A stretch of DNA of 63,990 bases from Subdoligranulum variabile (GCA_004552305.1 SFOX01000006.1:1-63990); one strand, 5' to 3'. Counted from the stretch's first letter, positions 31,141 to 40,856 are shown. Program-made: numbers and translations. Notes: generated from the letters alone by a model not told the origin.

Positions 31141-33759
31141 TTAGTCTTTGTCCAATGCGGTTTTTAGTTCATACAGGAAGTTCAGCGCCTCCAGCGGGGT
31201 CAGCGTTTCAATGTCCACGCTGTGGAGCTTGTCCATGACCTCACTGGGTACGCTGGGGTTGTTGTAGGCTTCCACCGTTTCAAAATCCAGCTGCATCACG
31301 TTGTCGCGCCCGGGGGCAGCGGCTTCGAGCTGGCGCAGCACGGTGTGCGCACGGCGGGTCACGCTGCCGGGCAAGCCGGCCAGCTTGGCGACCTCAATGC
31401 CGTAGCTGTCATCGGCGGGACCCGCCACAATACGGCGCAAAAAGGTGATGTCCTCGCCGCGCTTTTTGACGGCGATGTTGTAATTTTTGACGCCATGCAG
31501 GTCTTTGTCCATACTTGTCAGCTCGTGGTAGTGGGTGGCAAACAGGGTCTTGCAGCCAATGTTCTCGCAGATATACTCTACCACAGCGCGGGCGATACTC
31601 ATGCCGTCAAAGGTCGAAGTACCGCGCCCGATCTCATCGAGAATAACAAGGCTGTCCTTGCCGGCACTACGCAAAATCTCTGCCACCTCGGTCATCTCGA
31701 CCATAAAGGTAGACTGCCCCGCCGCCAAATCGTCCGAGGCACCCACACGGGTAAAGATGGCATCCACCACGCCGATGTGGGCGCTGGCGGCCGGCACAAA
31801 GCTGCCGATCTGCGCCATCAGGGCAATCAGGGCGTTTTGCCGCATATAGGTCGATTTGCCCGCCATATTGGGACCGGTGATCAGCAGCATACGGTTTTCG
31901 TCCTCGTCCAGCAGGGTGTCGTTGGGTACGAAAAGACCGTTTTTGAGCATCTTTTCAATGACCGGGTGACGTCCTTCCTTGATTTCAAAGACGTCGCCGG
32001 TATCCACGGTGGGCAGCACATAGTTGTTTTGCAGCGCCGCCTCGGCAAAGCTTGCCAGCACGTCCAGCTGGGCAACCGCCGATGCCGTGCGCTGGATGCG
32101 CACGATCTGCGCGGAAATTTGGTTGAGCAAATCGGCAAACAGCTGATGCTCCAGCGCCAGCAGCCGTTCGTTGGCGCCGAGAATTTTATTTTCCAGCTCC
32201 TTCAGCTCAGGGGTAATGTAGCGCTCGCCGGTGGTCAGCGTCTGCTTGCGGGTAAAGCTGTCGGGCACGGAATCCGCATAGGAGCGGCTGACCTCAATAT
32301 AATAGCCGAACACCTTGTTAAAGCCGATTTTCAGCTTCGGTATGCCGGTTTCCTCGCGGTAACGTGCTTCCAGGTTGGAAAGATACCCCTTGCCGCCGTG
32401 CATAATGTCCCGCAGCTCGTCCACCTCGGCATTGTAGCCCGCGCGGATCGCGCCGCCGTCCTTGAGGCTGGCGGGCGGGTCGTCCACGATGGCGGTGGCG
32501 ATGCCTTGCAGGATATCCTCCAGCGGGTCGATCTGCTCTGCCAAGGCGGTCAGCAGCGGCGCGCCGCAGCCTGCCGCCTGTGCCTTGATCTGCGGCAGCA
32601 TCGCGCAGGTGTCGCCCAGTGCCTTGACCTCGCGCGGGGTGGCGGAGCCGTACAAAATCCGGGTGGTCAGACGCTCGATGTCAAAGACGTGGTTCAGCGC
32701 CTCCTTCAGCTCGGCACGCGCCATGGTGGAGGTGTACAGTGCCTGCACCGCGCCAAGGCGGCGGTTGATGGCTTCCGCGTCCACCAGCGGCTGCTCGATC
32801 CAAGAGCGCAGCAGACGCTTGCCCATGGAGGTTTCGGTCTTATCCAGCACCCACAGCAGCGTTCCCTTTTTCTCGCGTCCGCGCATGGTTTCGGTCAATT
32901 CCAAGTTGGCGCGGGTCACCGGCGACAGCCGCATATACTGCGCATCGGCGTAGTTTTGCACCGTGCGGATGCGCTCCACGCCATGCTTCTGCGTTTCGTG
33001 CAGGTAGTTGATCATCGCCGCCACGGCATACGGCACCAAGGCGTCGGCTTCATAGTGCAGCGTTTCGCGCCAGTTTTCGCCAAACTGGTCAGTCATAGCG
33101 GTCTGCATGACGCTGTCCTTATAGCAGGCATCCTCGCGCAGCTCCACAAGGGCGTTCGTGTGCTGCTTGACGTAGGCAGTCACGTCCTTGAAATCCAGCA
33201 TCGGGGGGCAGATCAAAATCTCGCTGGGCATATAGCGGCACAGCTCGGTGATGATGGCAGCGCCGATTTTTTCGGCATTCAGCTCGGTGGCATAGGCTTC
33301 GCCCGTGGAGATATCGGCAAAGCAGATGCCCGCGCGCCAGCGCCCGCGGGTGCGCTTGCAGTACACGCTGCACAGGTAGTTGTTCTTGTCCTCGGACAGC
33401 ATACTGCTTTCAATGACGGTGCCGGGGGTCACCACGCGGATGATATCCCGCTTGACCAGCCCCTTTGCCTGCGAAGGATCCTCCATCTGCTCGCAGATGG
33501 CGACCTTGTAGCCCTTGGCGATCAGACGCGCCACATAGGTTTCGTAGGAGTGAAAGGGTACGCCGCACATGGGGGCGCGTTCCTCCTTGCCGCAGCTTTT
33601 GCCCGTAAGGGTCAGTTCCAACTCGCGGGAGGCCGTCAGGGCATCATCATAGAACATCTCATAGAAATCCCCCACGCGGTAGAAAAGAATTTCGTTGGGA
33701 TGTTGTTTTTTAATCTCAAAATACTGCTGCATCATGGGCGATACGGTTTGCTCGGCCAT
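31141..33759 (-). CDS. mutS: DNA mismatch repair protein MutS
   Basis: An 872-residue mismatch-recognition ATPase. The N-terminal mismatch-binding motif is RVGDFYEMFYDDA (Phe-x-Glu near residue 33-35). The connector, core and clamp domains follow, then the ATPase with Walker A GPNMAGKSTYMRQ (about 620), LDEIGRGTSTFDG and ATHYHELT. Length is that of full MutS1. AGGAGTG precedes ATG 33759. mutL begins 16 bases after its stop. The order ricA-mutS-mutL follows Bacillus. Confidence 0.97.
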   Translation of the reverse strand: MAEQTVSPMMQQYFEIKKQHPNEILFYRVGDFYEMFYDDALTASRELELTLTGKSCGKEERAPMCGVPFHSYETYVARLIAKGYKVAICEQMEDPSQAKGLVKRDIIRVVTPGTVIESSMLSEDKNNYLCSVYCKRTRGRWRAGICFADISTGEAYATELNAEKIGAAIITELCRYMPSEILICPPMLDFKDVTAYVKQHTNALVELREDACYKDSVMQTAMTDQFGENWRETLHYEADALVPYAVAAMINYLHETQKHGVERIRTVQNYADAQYMRLSPVTRANLELTETMRGREKKGTLLWVLDKTETSMGKRLLRSWIEQPLVDAEAINRRLGAVQALYTSTMARAELKEALNHVFDIERLTTRILYGSATPREVKALGDTCAMLPQIKAQAAGCGAPLLTALAEQIDPLEDILQGIATAIVDDPPASLKDGGAIRAGYNAEVDELRDIMHGGKGYLSNLEARYREETGIPKLKIGFNKVFGYYIEVSRSYADSVPDSFTRKQTLTTGERYITPELKELENKILGANERLLALEHQLFADLLNQISAQIVRIQRTASAVAQLDVLASFAEAALQNNYVLPTVDTGDVFEIKEGRHPVIEKMLKNGLFVPNDTLLDEDENRMLLITGPNMAGKSTYMRQNALIALMAQIGSFVPAASAHIGVVDAIFTRVGASDDLAAGQSTFMVEMTEVAEILRSAGKDSLVILDEIGRGTSTFDGMSIARAVVEYICENIGCKTLFATHYHELTSMDKDLHGVKNYNIAVKKRGEDITFLRRIVAGPADDSYGIEVAKLAGLPGSVTRRAHTVLRQLEAAAPGRDNVMQLDFETVEAYNNPSVPSEVMDKLHSVDIETLTPLEALNFLYELKTALDKD

Positions 33760-33790
33760 GTTTCACACTCCTGTACCCTGTAAATGTTGA

Positions 33791-33823
33791 ATCGTTGTTT
33801 TATCGTTATTTTATCGTTGTTTT
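33791..33823. repeat. Three tandem 11-bp repeats between ricA and mutS
   Basis: ATCGTTGTTTT, ATCGTTATTTT and ATCGTTGTTTT lie head to tail, differing by one base in the middle copy. They occupy the ricA-mutS gap and touch the ricA stop codon. On the transcript they read as A-rich repeats before the mutS ribosome binding site. Confidence 0.8.
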
Positions 33824-34230
33824 TAGTGGCAGCCGCCGCAGGTGGAGCAGCTGCCCGTGCAGGCGCCGTCCGGTGCCTTGACGGTCATCGGGTCGCCGCC
33901 GTTCATCGCGGTGTTGATGATGGCGTCAATGTGGCTGACCATCGCCTCGCACTCTTTCTTGGCGGTGTTGTAGCGCACCATACCCTCACTGGCCATGATC
34001 TGGCTGTACAGCGCATTGACGCGCTGGTTCAGCTCTGCCACGCGGGCGGCGTTGGTTTCGGTCTTGGCGCTCTCGTTGTTCAGGTCCAGACGGGCAAGGT
34101 TAAACTCGCCGATCAGATTCTGCAGCTCGGCGTCGTTGTCGTTTTCGCGGCGCGCGGCGTCCAGCTCAAGATAACGGGGGTCGGTCTGCAAGGCAGCGGC
34201 GGCCTTTTTAAAAAGATCAATGCAATCCAT
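33823..34230 (-). CDS. ricA: RicA/YlbF-family regulator with C-terminal Cys cluster
   Basis: A 135-residue helical protein of the Com_YlbF family, which includes RicA (YmcA) and RicF of the Bacillus RicAFT complex that directs RNase Y cleavage. The position between miaB and mutS is exactly that of ricA in Bacillus. The C-terminus GACTGSCSTCGGCH holds four Cys in a compact cluster; known Ric proteins bind [4Fe-4S] clusters, so metal binding is plausible. AAGGAG precedes ATG 34230. Confidence 0.8.
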   Translation of the reverse strand: MDCIDLFKKAAAALQTDPRYLELDAARRENDNDAELQNLIGEFNLARLDLNNESAKTETNAARVAELNQRVNALYSQIMASEGMVRYNTAKKECEAMVSHIDAIINTAMNGGDPMTVKAPDGACTGSCSTCGGCH

Positions 34231-34260
34231 AGGTAAATCTCCTTATATAACGTTAAAAAA

Positions 34261-35640
34261 TCAAACAAGCTCGCCGGTCAGAAGGGCGGCGCGGGAGCCA
34301 GTCAGGTGTACCTGCGCCCACTGACCGATCAGCGTTTCGGGGGCGGCGAATTCCACCACAAGGTTGTTGTCCAGCCGTCCGTTGACGGTGCCGGGGGTGC
34401 GTCCTGCCGCCTCGACCAGAACGCGCACCGTCTGCCCCTTCATGGCGGCGGTGGCGGCAAAGGCGAACTCGTCCTGCGTGCGCAGCAAACGCTCCATGCG
34501 GGCAGCCTTTTCGGCGTGGGTGGTGGGGTCGGGCATTTTGGCGGCGGGGGTGCCGGTGCGCTTGGAGTAGATAAAGGTGAACAGCTGCATATAGCCGACC
34601 TCCCGAACCAGCTCCAGCGTTGCCTCAAAATCCTGCTCGGTTTCGCCGGGGAAGCCCACGATGATGTCGCTGGAGAAGGTCACGCCGGGAATCTTTTCCC
34701 GCGCGTAGCTGATCAGTTCTTTATACTGCCCGACATTGTAATGGCGGTTCATCTGCTGCAGCAATCGGTCGCTGCCGGACTGCACCGGCAGATGGATATG
34801 CTTGCACAGGTGCGGCTGTGCGGCGATGGTGTCGATCAGCTTATGGCTGGCATCCTTGGGGTGGCTGGTCATAAAGCGGATCTGGTAATCGCCGGGCACC
34901 GCGCAGAGCAGATTGAGCAGATCGGAAAAATCGACCTTTTTGTCCAGCCCCTTGCCGTAGCTGTTGACATTCTGCCCCAGCAGGGTGATTTCCTTATAGC
35001 CCTGCGCCACCAGCTGCTTGAACTCCGCCAGAATAGCGGCGGGTTCGCGGCTGCGCTCCCGCCCGCGCACATAGGGTACGATACAGTAGGTGCAGAAATT
35101 ATCGCAGCCGTACATAATGGGCAGCCATGCGCGGAAGCCCGAATCGCGGCGGATGGGCATTTCCTCGACCACGGCATTGCGCTCGGCCGGGGTTTCCAGA
35201 TAGCGCTTGCCGCGGCGCACGCGCTCCGCCAGCATGGCGGGCAGACGGTCGATGCCGTCCACGCCGAACACCAAGTCAACATAAGGGTAGCTCTGGCGCA
35301 GCTTTTCGACAATATGGGGCTGCTGCGCCATACAGCCGCAGATGCCGATCATCAGGCGGGGGTTTTGCTCCTTGAGCTTTTTCAGTGCGCCCACGTTGCC
35401 GAAAACGCGCTGCTCGGCGTGTTCGCGTACAGCGCAGGTGTTGAACAAAATCAGGTCAGCGTGTTCAACAGTATCGCACAGACCGTAGCCGATATCCTGC
35501 AAAACACCGCGGATTTTTTCGCCGTCGTTGACGTTTTGCTGGCAGCCGTAGCTGCGCACATACGCCAGCGGCGGCGTTTCGTAGTAGGCAGCCAGCGTCT
35601 TGGCGGCGTCCTCGTTGTGGGTATAAGTTAGCTTTTCCAA
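34261..35640 (-). CDS. miaB: tRNA-2-methylthio-N6-dimethylallyladenosine synthase MiaB
   Basis: A 459-residue radical-SAM methylthiotransferase that converts i6A37 to ms2i6A37. The N-terminal MTTase domain has its three cluster Cys in SYGCQQN, NTCAVRE and GICGCMAQ. The radical SAM motif is CDNFCTYCIVPYVRG (CxxxCxxC). A TRAM RNA-binding domain forms the end. The start is TTG 35640, eight bases after AAGGAG; longer frames extend into the promoter. It heads the operon that ends with miaA, its partner enzyme, and the hlyD-like gene. Confidence 0.96.
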   Translation of the reverse strand: MEKLTYTHNEDAAKTLAAYYETPPLAYVRSYGCQQNVNDGEKIRGVLQDIGYGLCDTVEHADLILFNTCAVREHAEQRVFGNVGALKKLKEQNPRLMIGICGCMAQQPHIVEKLRQSYPYVDLVFGVDGIDRLPAMLAERVRRGKRYLETPAERNAVVEEMPIRRDSGFRAWLPIMYGCDNFCTYCIVPYVRGRERSREPAAILAEFKQLVAQGYKEITLLGQNVNSYGKGLDKKVDFSDLLNLLCAVPGDYQIRFMTSHPKDASHKLIDTIAAQPHLCKHIHLPVQSGSDRLLQQMNRHYNVGQYKELISYAREKIPGVTFSSDIIVGFPGETEQDFEATLELVREVGYMQLFTFIYSKRTGTPAAKMPDPTTHAEKAARMERLLRTQDEFAFAATAAMKGQTVRVLVEAAGRTPGTVNGRLDNNLVVEFAAPETLIGQWAQVHLTGSRAALLTGELV

Positions 35641-35698
35641 GTGAATTCTCCTTAACAGGTAGGCAGATATGGACACACCTATCCAAATATACCATAGT

Positions 35699-35727
35699 AG
35701 TATAGCAAATTTTTGCCGAAAGTACAA
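35699..35727 (-). promoter_or_regulatory. SigA-type promoter of the miaB-ricA-mutS-mutL-miaA operon
   Basis: On the minus strand TTGTAC (35722-35727), 17 bp and TATACT (35699-35704). Confidence 0.7.
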
Positions 35728-35740
35728 GCGTTTGCCCGCA

Positions 35741-35774
35741 AAAAAACAGGCACGCCCGGTCGGGTGTGCCTGTT
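35741..35774 (-). terminator. Terminator after uvrA
   Basis: AACAGGCACACCCG pairs with CGGGCGTGCCTGTT on the minus strand (arms 35761-35774 and 35745-35758), followed by TTTT and more T. It sits five bases after the uvrA stop. Confidence 0.9.
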
Positions 35775-35779
35775 GGGGG

Positions 35780-38680
35780 TCACGTTTTCTGCTGGTATTC
35801 TTTGGCGCGTTCCAGAACGGGCTTGAGATATTGCCCGGTAAAAGAGTGCGGGTTTTCCGCCACCTGCTCCGGCGTGCCGGTGGCAACAATGGTGCCGCCG
35901 CCGCTGCCGCCCTCGGGACCCAAGTCAATGATATAGTCTGCCCGCTTGATGACGTCCAGATTATGCTCAATGACAATAACTGTGTTGCCGGCTTCGACCA
36001 GCTTATCCAGCACCTTGACCAGACGGTGTACGTCGGCAACGTGCAGACCGGTGGTCGGCTCGTCCAGAATATAGACGGTCTGCCCGGTGTCGCGGCGCGC
36101 CAGTTCGTTTGCCAGCTTGACGCGCTGGGCTTCGCCGCCCGAAAGCGTTGTGGCAGCCTGCCCCAGCTGGATATAGCCTAGGCCCACCTCCTGCAGGGTC
36201 TGCAGCTTGCGGGCAATTTTGGGGATGTTGGCAAAAAAGACGCAGGCTTCCTCCACGGTCATATCCAGCACGTCCGAGATGGTCTTGTCCTTGTATTTGA
36301 CCTCCAGCGTTTCGCGGTTGTAGCGCTTGCCCTTGCAGACATCGCAGGGTACATAGATATCGGGCAAAAAGTGCATTTCTATCTGCAAAATGCCGCCGCC
36401 CTCGCACGCCTCGCAGCGCCCGCCCTTGACGTTAAAGCTGAACCGTCCGGGACCGTAGCCGCGCATTTTGGCGTCCTGCGTGTTGGCAAACAGGCTGCGG
36501 ATATCCCCGAACACGCCCGTATAGGTGGCAGGATTGGAGCGCGGTGTGCGCCCGATGGGCGACTGGTCAATGCCGATGACCTTGTCCACCCATTCCATGC
36601 CCTCGACCTCCTCGCACTGACCGGGGCGGCTGCGGGCGCCGTTCAGGGCAGCTGCCAGCGTTTTGTACAAAATTTCATTGACCAGCGTGGATTTTCCCGA
36701 ACCAGACACACCGGTAACACAAATCATCTTGCCCAGCGGGAAGTCCACCGTAATATTTTGCAGGTTGTTTTCCCGCGCCTTGACAACGCGCAGCACCTTG
36801 CCGTTGCCCTCCCGTCGGACGGCAGGGACCTCGACAAATTTGCGTCCCGACAGGTACGCGCCCGTGATGCTGCGCTTCGCCTTGCAGATATCGGCAACGC
36901 TGCCCGCCGCCACGATCTCGCCGCCGTGTACGCCCGCGCCGGGACCGACATCGACAATATAGTCCGCCTGACGCATGGTGTCCTCGTCATGCTCGACAAC
37001 GATCAGCGTGTTGCCGAGGTCGCGCAGACGCTTCATAGTGGCGATCAGCTTGTCGTTGTCGCGCTGGTGCAAGCCGATGCTCGGCTCGTCCAGCACATAC
37101 AAAACGCCCGTCAGCGCGCTGCCGATCTGTGTCGCCAGCCGGATGCGCTGGCTTTCGCCGCCGGACAGCGATGCCGCCCCGCGGGACAGCGTCAGGTAGC
37201 CAAGACCCACGCTCTGCAAAAAGCCCAGACGCTCCTTGACTTCCTTAAAAATGGGCGCACCGATGCGCTCATCCTTGGCGCTGACCTTAGCGGTCCGGAT
37301 AAACTCGAGTTCGTCATTGACGCTCTTGTCGCAGAAATCGGCAATATTGATGCCGCCCACCGTCACCGCAAGGCTGGTGGGCTTTAAGCGGCGTCCGTGG
37401 CAGGCGGGGCATTCCTCGCTGGACATCACCAGCGCAATTTCCTCCTTGACCCACTCGCTGCTTGTTTCGCGGAAGCGGCGTTCAAGGTTCGGGATAATGC
37501 CCTCAAACTGGTTGTAGTAGGTGCCGGAGCCGAACATACTCTCGCGCTGCATCTCGATGCGTTCCTCGCCGGTGCCGTACAGTAAAGCGTGCAGCGCCTC
37601 CTTGCTGAACTCCTTGACGGGGGTGTCCAGCGTAAAGCCGTAGCGCTTGCCCAGCGCCTTGTAGGTCATTTCGGAGATGGAGCCTTCGGCATAGTACCAA
37701 CCGCTGGCTTTGATGGCGCTTTCGCGGATGGATTTGCGCTTGTCCGGGATGACGCGCGCCGGGTCAACCTTCATAAAGGTGCCAAGACCCGTGCATTTCT
37801 CGCACGCGCCGAAGGGGTTGTTAAAGCTGAACATCCGGGGGGTCAGCTCCTCGACCGAGATGCCGTGTTCCGGGCAGGCGTAGCTTTGGCTGAACATCAT
37901 CGACTCGCCGCCGATGACATCAATGACCACCAGTCCGTTGGTCTGCGCCAGCGCCGTTTCGATGGAGTCTGCCAGACGTCCGCGCACAGTGTCGCTGATG
38001 ACCAGACGATCCACAACGATCTCCACCGTGTGCTTGATGTTTTTATCCAGCTCGATGGTTTCGCTCAAATCGTACATATTGCCGTCCACCCGCACACGGG
38101 CAAAGCCCGCCCGCCGGGCGGCGTCCAGCTCCTTGGCCTGGGTACCCTTGCGCGCGCGCACAACGGGTGCCAGCACCTGAAAGCGGGTGCGCTCCGGCAG
38201 CTTGAGTACCTCGTCCACCATTTCATCGACAGACTGCTGGTTGATCTCCCGCCCGCAGACCGGGCAATGCGGCACGCCGATGCGGGCGTACATCAAGCGC
38301 AGGTAGTCGTAAATTTCGGTGACAGTACCCACGGTGGAGCGCGGGTTATGGCTGGTGGTTTTCTGGTCGATGGAGATGGCCGGGGAAAGCCCGGTGATCT
38401 CATCGACATCGGGCTTTTCCATCTGCCCCAAAAACTGGCGGGCATAGCTGGAAAGGCTTTCCATATAGCGGCGCTGCCCGTCGGCATAGATGGTGTCAAA
38501 CGCAAGGCTCGACTTTCCCGAGCCAGACAAGCCGGTCATAACGATCAGCTTGTCGCGCGGCAGGGTCAGATCAACGTTTTTCAGGTTATGCTCCCGTGCG
38601 CCCTTGATGACAATGCGATTGTTCGCATCAATTTTGATTTTGGAGCTGCGGGGGGCTTTGGTTTGTTTTGCTTCGCTCAA
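35780..38680 (-). CDS. uvrA: Excinuclease ABC subunit A
   Basis: A 966-residue damage-recognition ATPase of nucleotide excision repair. First ABC domain: GLSGSGKSSLAFDTIYADGQ; a C4 zinc finger around CPEHG and CEKC; second ABC domain: GVSGSGKSTLVNEIL and the conserved zinc module CEACEGGG with CDVCKGKRY; Walker B VYILDEPTTGLH. Length is normal. The start is TTG 38680, 11 bases after AGGAGG, overlapping the uvrB stop (TTGA), so translation is coupled. Confidence 0.97.
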   Translation of the reverse strand: MSEAKQTKAPRSSKIKIDANNRIVIKGAREHNLKNVDLTLPRDKLIVMTGLSGSGKSSLAFDTIYADGQRRYMESLSSYARQFLGQMEKPDVDEITGLSPAISIDQKTTSHNPRSTVGTVTEIYDYLRLMYARIGVPHCPVCGREINQQSVDEMVDEVLKLPERTRFQVLAPVVRARKGTQAKELDAARRAGFARVRVDGNMYDLSETIELDKNIKHTVEIVVDRLVISDTVRGRLADSIETALAQTNGLVVIDVIGGESMMFSQSYACPEHGISVEELTPRMFSFNNPFGACEKCTGLGTFMKVDPARVIPDKRKSIRESAIKASGWYYAEGSISEMTYKALGKRYGFTLDTPVKEFSKEALHALLYGTGEERIEMQRESMFGSGTYYNQFEGIIPNLERRFRETSSEWVKEEIALVMSSEECPACHGRRLKPTSLAVTVGGINIADFCDKSVNDELEFIRTAKVSAKDERIGAPIFKEVKERLGFLQSVGLGYLTLSRGAASLSGGESQRIRLATQIGSALTGVLYVLDEPSIGLHQRDNDKLIATMKRLRDLGNTLIVVEHDEDTMRQADYIVDVGPGAGVHGGEIVAAGSVADICKAKRSITGAYLSGRKFVEVPAVRREGNGKVLRVVKARENNLQNITVDFPLGKMICVTGVSGSGKSTLVNEILYKTLAAALNGARSRPGQCEEVEGMEWVDKVIGIDQSPIGRTPRSNPATYTGVFGDIRSLFANTQDAKMRGYGPGRFSFNVKGGRCEACEGGGILQIEMHFLPDIYVPCDVCKGKRYNRETLEVKYKDKTISDVLDMTVEEACVFFANIPKIARKLQTLQEVGLGYIQLGQAATTLSGGEAQRVKLANELARRDTGQTVYILDEPTTGLHVADVHRLVKVLDKLVEAGNTVIVIEHNLDVIKRADYIIDLGPEGGSGGGTIVATGTPEQVAENPHSFTGQYLKPVLERAKEYQQKT

Positions 38681-40716
38681 TTTTTGTATTTCCTCCTGCC
38701 CTTGCGGGTTTTGGCGGCGGCGCGGCGCTCGCTGTTGTCGGCTTGGGTGGGGTCCTCGCCCCGTTCCAGCCGGGCAATTTCGTCGCGCAGCTGGGCTGCC
38801 AGCTCAAACTGCAGAAGCCTTGCAGCCTCCTTCATTTCCTTGGTCAGCCGTTCGATGGTCTGCTGACGCTCGACACGGCTCATACGGTGCTGGCGCAGGC
38901 GCTTATTTTCGTCGCTCATACTGATTTCCAGCCCGCCGCCGATGGCCTTTACGATGGTTTTGGGGGTGATGCCGTGCGCCTCGTTGTAGGCGTTCTGAAT
39001 CTCGCGGCGGCGCTCGGTTTCCATAATAGCGCGCTCCATACTGGGGGTCACCTCGTCGGCGTACATCAGCACCACGCCGTTGGCATTGCGCGCGGCACGC
39101 CCGATGGTCTGGATCAGGCTGGTTTCACTGCGCAGGAAACCTTCCTTATCGGCATCCAGAATGGCAATCAGCGACACCTCCGGCAGGTCCAGACCCTCGC
39201 GCAGCAGGTTGATGCCCACAATAACATCAATGGCGCCCACGCGCAGATCCTTGATGATCTCCATACGCTCAAAGGTATCGACCTCGTGGTGCATATACTT
39301 GGTTTTTACGCCGTGTTCCTCTAAATAATCGGTCAGATCCTCTGCCATTTTGACGGTCAGCGTGGTGACAAGCGCGCGTTCGCCGCGCTCGATGCGCTGA
39401 CGGATCTCGCCCAGAAGATCCTCGATCTGCCCCTCGACCGGGCGCACCGAAATCAGCGGGTCCAGCAATCCCGTGGGGCGGATGACCTGCTCCGCCACGC
39501 GGGAGGAATGCTGGCGCTCGTACTCGCCGGGGGTGGCGGAAACAAAGATCTTTTGATGGATCTTTGATTCAAACTCCTCAAACCGCAGCGGGCGGTTGTC
39601 AAAGGCGGAAGGCAGGCGGAAGCCGTACTCCACCAGCGTTTTTTTGCGGCTGTAGTCGCCGCCGAACATTCCGCGTATCTGCGGCAGCATAACGTGGCTT
39701 TCGTCCACCATCAGCAGGAAATCGTCGGGGAAATAATCCAGCAGCGTGGTGGGGGTTGAGCAGGGCGCACGCCCCGACAGCACGGCAGAGTAGTTTTCGA
39801 TGCCCTTGCACATCCCCACTTCCTGCAGCATTTCCATATCGTAGTTGGTGCGCTGCTGGATGCGCTGTGCCTCCAGCAGCTTGCCCTCGCGGGTAAACAG
39901 TGCGACCTGCTGCTGCATCTCGGCGTCGATTTTGGCAAGACCCTCTTTCATCTTTTCGGGTCCCACAATATAATGGCTGGCAGGGAAAATTGCCACATGG
40001 CGCACCACGTTTTTATGTTCCCCGGTCAGGGGGTCAAACTCCAGAATGCGGTCGATCTCATCCCCGAAAAACTCCACCCGGATGGCAAACTCATCGTTGT
40101 AGGCAAGGTGAATATCCACCGTGTCCCCTTTTACGCGGAACTTGTTGCGGATAAAGTTCATATCGTTGCGCTCATACTGCAATTTGACCAGCTTTGCGCA
40201 CAGCTCGTCGCGCTCCATCTGCATACCGGGGCGCAGGCTGATGACCATACTGCGGTAGTCGATGGGGTCGCCCAGCGAGTAAATGCAGGACACACTCGCC
40301 ACAATAATGACGTTGCGCTGCTCTGAAAGCGCCGCCGTTGCCGAATGGCGCAGACGGTCGATTTCGTCATTGATGGCACTGTCCTTTTCTATATAGGTAT
40401 CGGTGGACGGGATGTAGGCTTCGGGCTGGTAGTAGTCGTAATAGCTTACAAAATATTCCACCGCGTCCTCGGGGAAAAAGCTGCGCATCTCGGTGCAGAT
40501 CTGGCTTGCCAGCGTCTTGTTCGGCTCCAAGATCAAGGTCGGGCGGTTGCACCGGGCAATGATATTTGCCATCGTAAACGTCTTGCCGGAGCCGGTCACG
40601 CCCAGCAGCGTCTGTGCCTCGTCCCCCGCCTCAATGCCCTGCACCAGCGCTTCGATGGCCTGGGGCTGGTCACCGGTGGGCTGAAACGGTGCCTTTAAAT
40701 GGAACACCTCGTCCAT
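38677..40716 (-). CDS. uvrB: Excinuclease ABC subunit B
   Basis: A 679-residue helicase-like damage verifier. Walker A is GVTGSGKTFTMAN (about residues 33-45). The beta-hairpin region YYDYYQPEAYIPSTDTYIEKD (split here over two lines of the fold), the DEAD-like VDESH and the QTIGRAARN motif VI follow, then a UVR domain near the end (RLTKEMKEAARLLQFELAAQLRDEI region). ATG 40716 is preceded by AAGGAAAGGAA. The longer frame upstream crosses the promoter and is rejected. Confidence 0.97.
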   Translation of the reverse strand: MDEVFHLKAPFQPTGDQPQAIEALVQGIEAGDEAQTLLGVTGSGKTFTMANIIARCNRPTLILEPNKTLASQICTEMRSFFPEDAVEYFVSYYDYYQPEAYIPSTDTYIEKDSAINDEIDRLRHSATAALSEQRNVIIVASVSCIYSLGDPIDYRSMVISLRPGMQMERDELCAKLVKLQYERNDMNFIRNKFRVKGDTVDIHLAYNDEFAIRVEFFGDEIDRILEFDPLTGEHKNVVRHVAIFPASHYIVGPEKMKEGLAKIDAEMQQQVALFTREGKLLEAQRIQQRTNYDMEMLQEVGMCKGIENYSAVLSGRAPCSTPTTLLDYFPDDFLLMVDESHVMLPQIRGMFGGDYSRKKTLVEYGFRLPSAFDNRPLRFEEFESKIHQKIFVSATPGEYERQHSSRVAEQVIRPTGLLDPLISVRPVEGQIEDLLGEIRQRIERGERALVTTLTVKMAEDLTDYLEEHGVKTKYMHHEVDTFERMEIIKDLRVGAIDVIVGINLLREGLDLPEVSLIAILDADKEGFLRSETSLIQTIGRAARNANGVVLMYADEVTPSMERAIMETERRREIQNAYNEAHGITPKTIVKAIGGGLEISMSDENKRLRQHRMSRVERQQTIERLTKEMKEAARLLQFELAAQLRDEIARLERGEDPTQADNSERRAAAKTRKGRRKYKN

Positions 40717-40743
40717 AAACGTTCCTTTCCTTCGCCTTGTTTT

Positions 40744-40758
40744 ACAACATTTGGTTGT
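40744..40758 (-). promoter_or_regulatory. Candidate operator at the uvrB transcription start
   Basis: ACAAC and GTTGT flank a five-base centre in a 15-bp inverted repeat directly downstream of the -10, about where transcription should begin. It does not match the LexA box GAAC-N4-GTTC that I would expect for uvrB in Firmicutes, so the regulator is unknown. Confidence 0.3.
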
Positions 40759-40764
40759 TATTTG

Positions 40765-40793
40765 ATTATACCACAACCATTTTTAATAGTAAA
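40765..40793 (-). promoter_or_regulatory. SigA-type promoter of uvrB-uvrA
   Basis: On the minus strand TTTACT (40788-40793), 17 bp and TATAAT (40765-40770). Confidence 0.7.
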
Positions 40794-40823
40794 GTCCCCT
40801 GCCGACATTTTGTGCATCCGCCC

Positions 40824-40856
40824 GCAAAAAATACACCCGGCGCTATGCGCCGGGTG
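40824..40856 (-). terminator. Terminator after radC
   Basis: CACCCGGCGC pairs with GCGCCGGGTG (40834-40843 and 40847-40856) around a 3-base loop; on the minus strand TATTTTTT follows. Confidence 0.85.

Noticed and set aside
40744..40758. LexA (SOS) box at uvrB
   Set aside because: The inverted repeat has a 5-base centre and lacks the GAAC/GTTC halves, so it is listed only as an unknown operator candidate.
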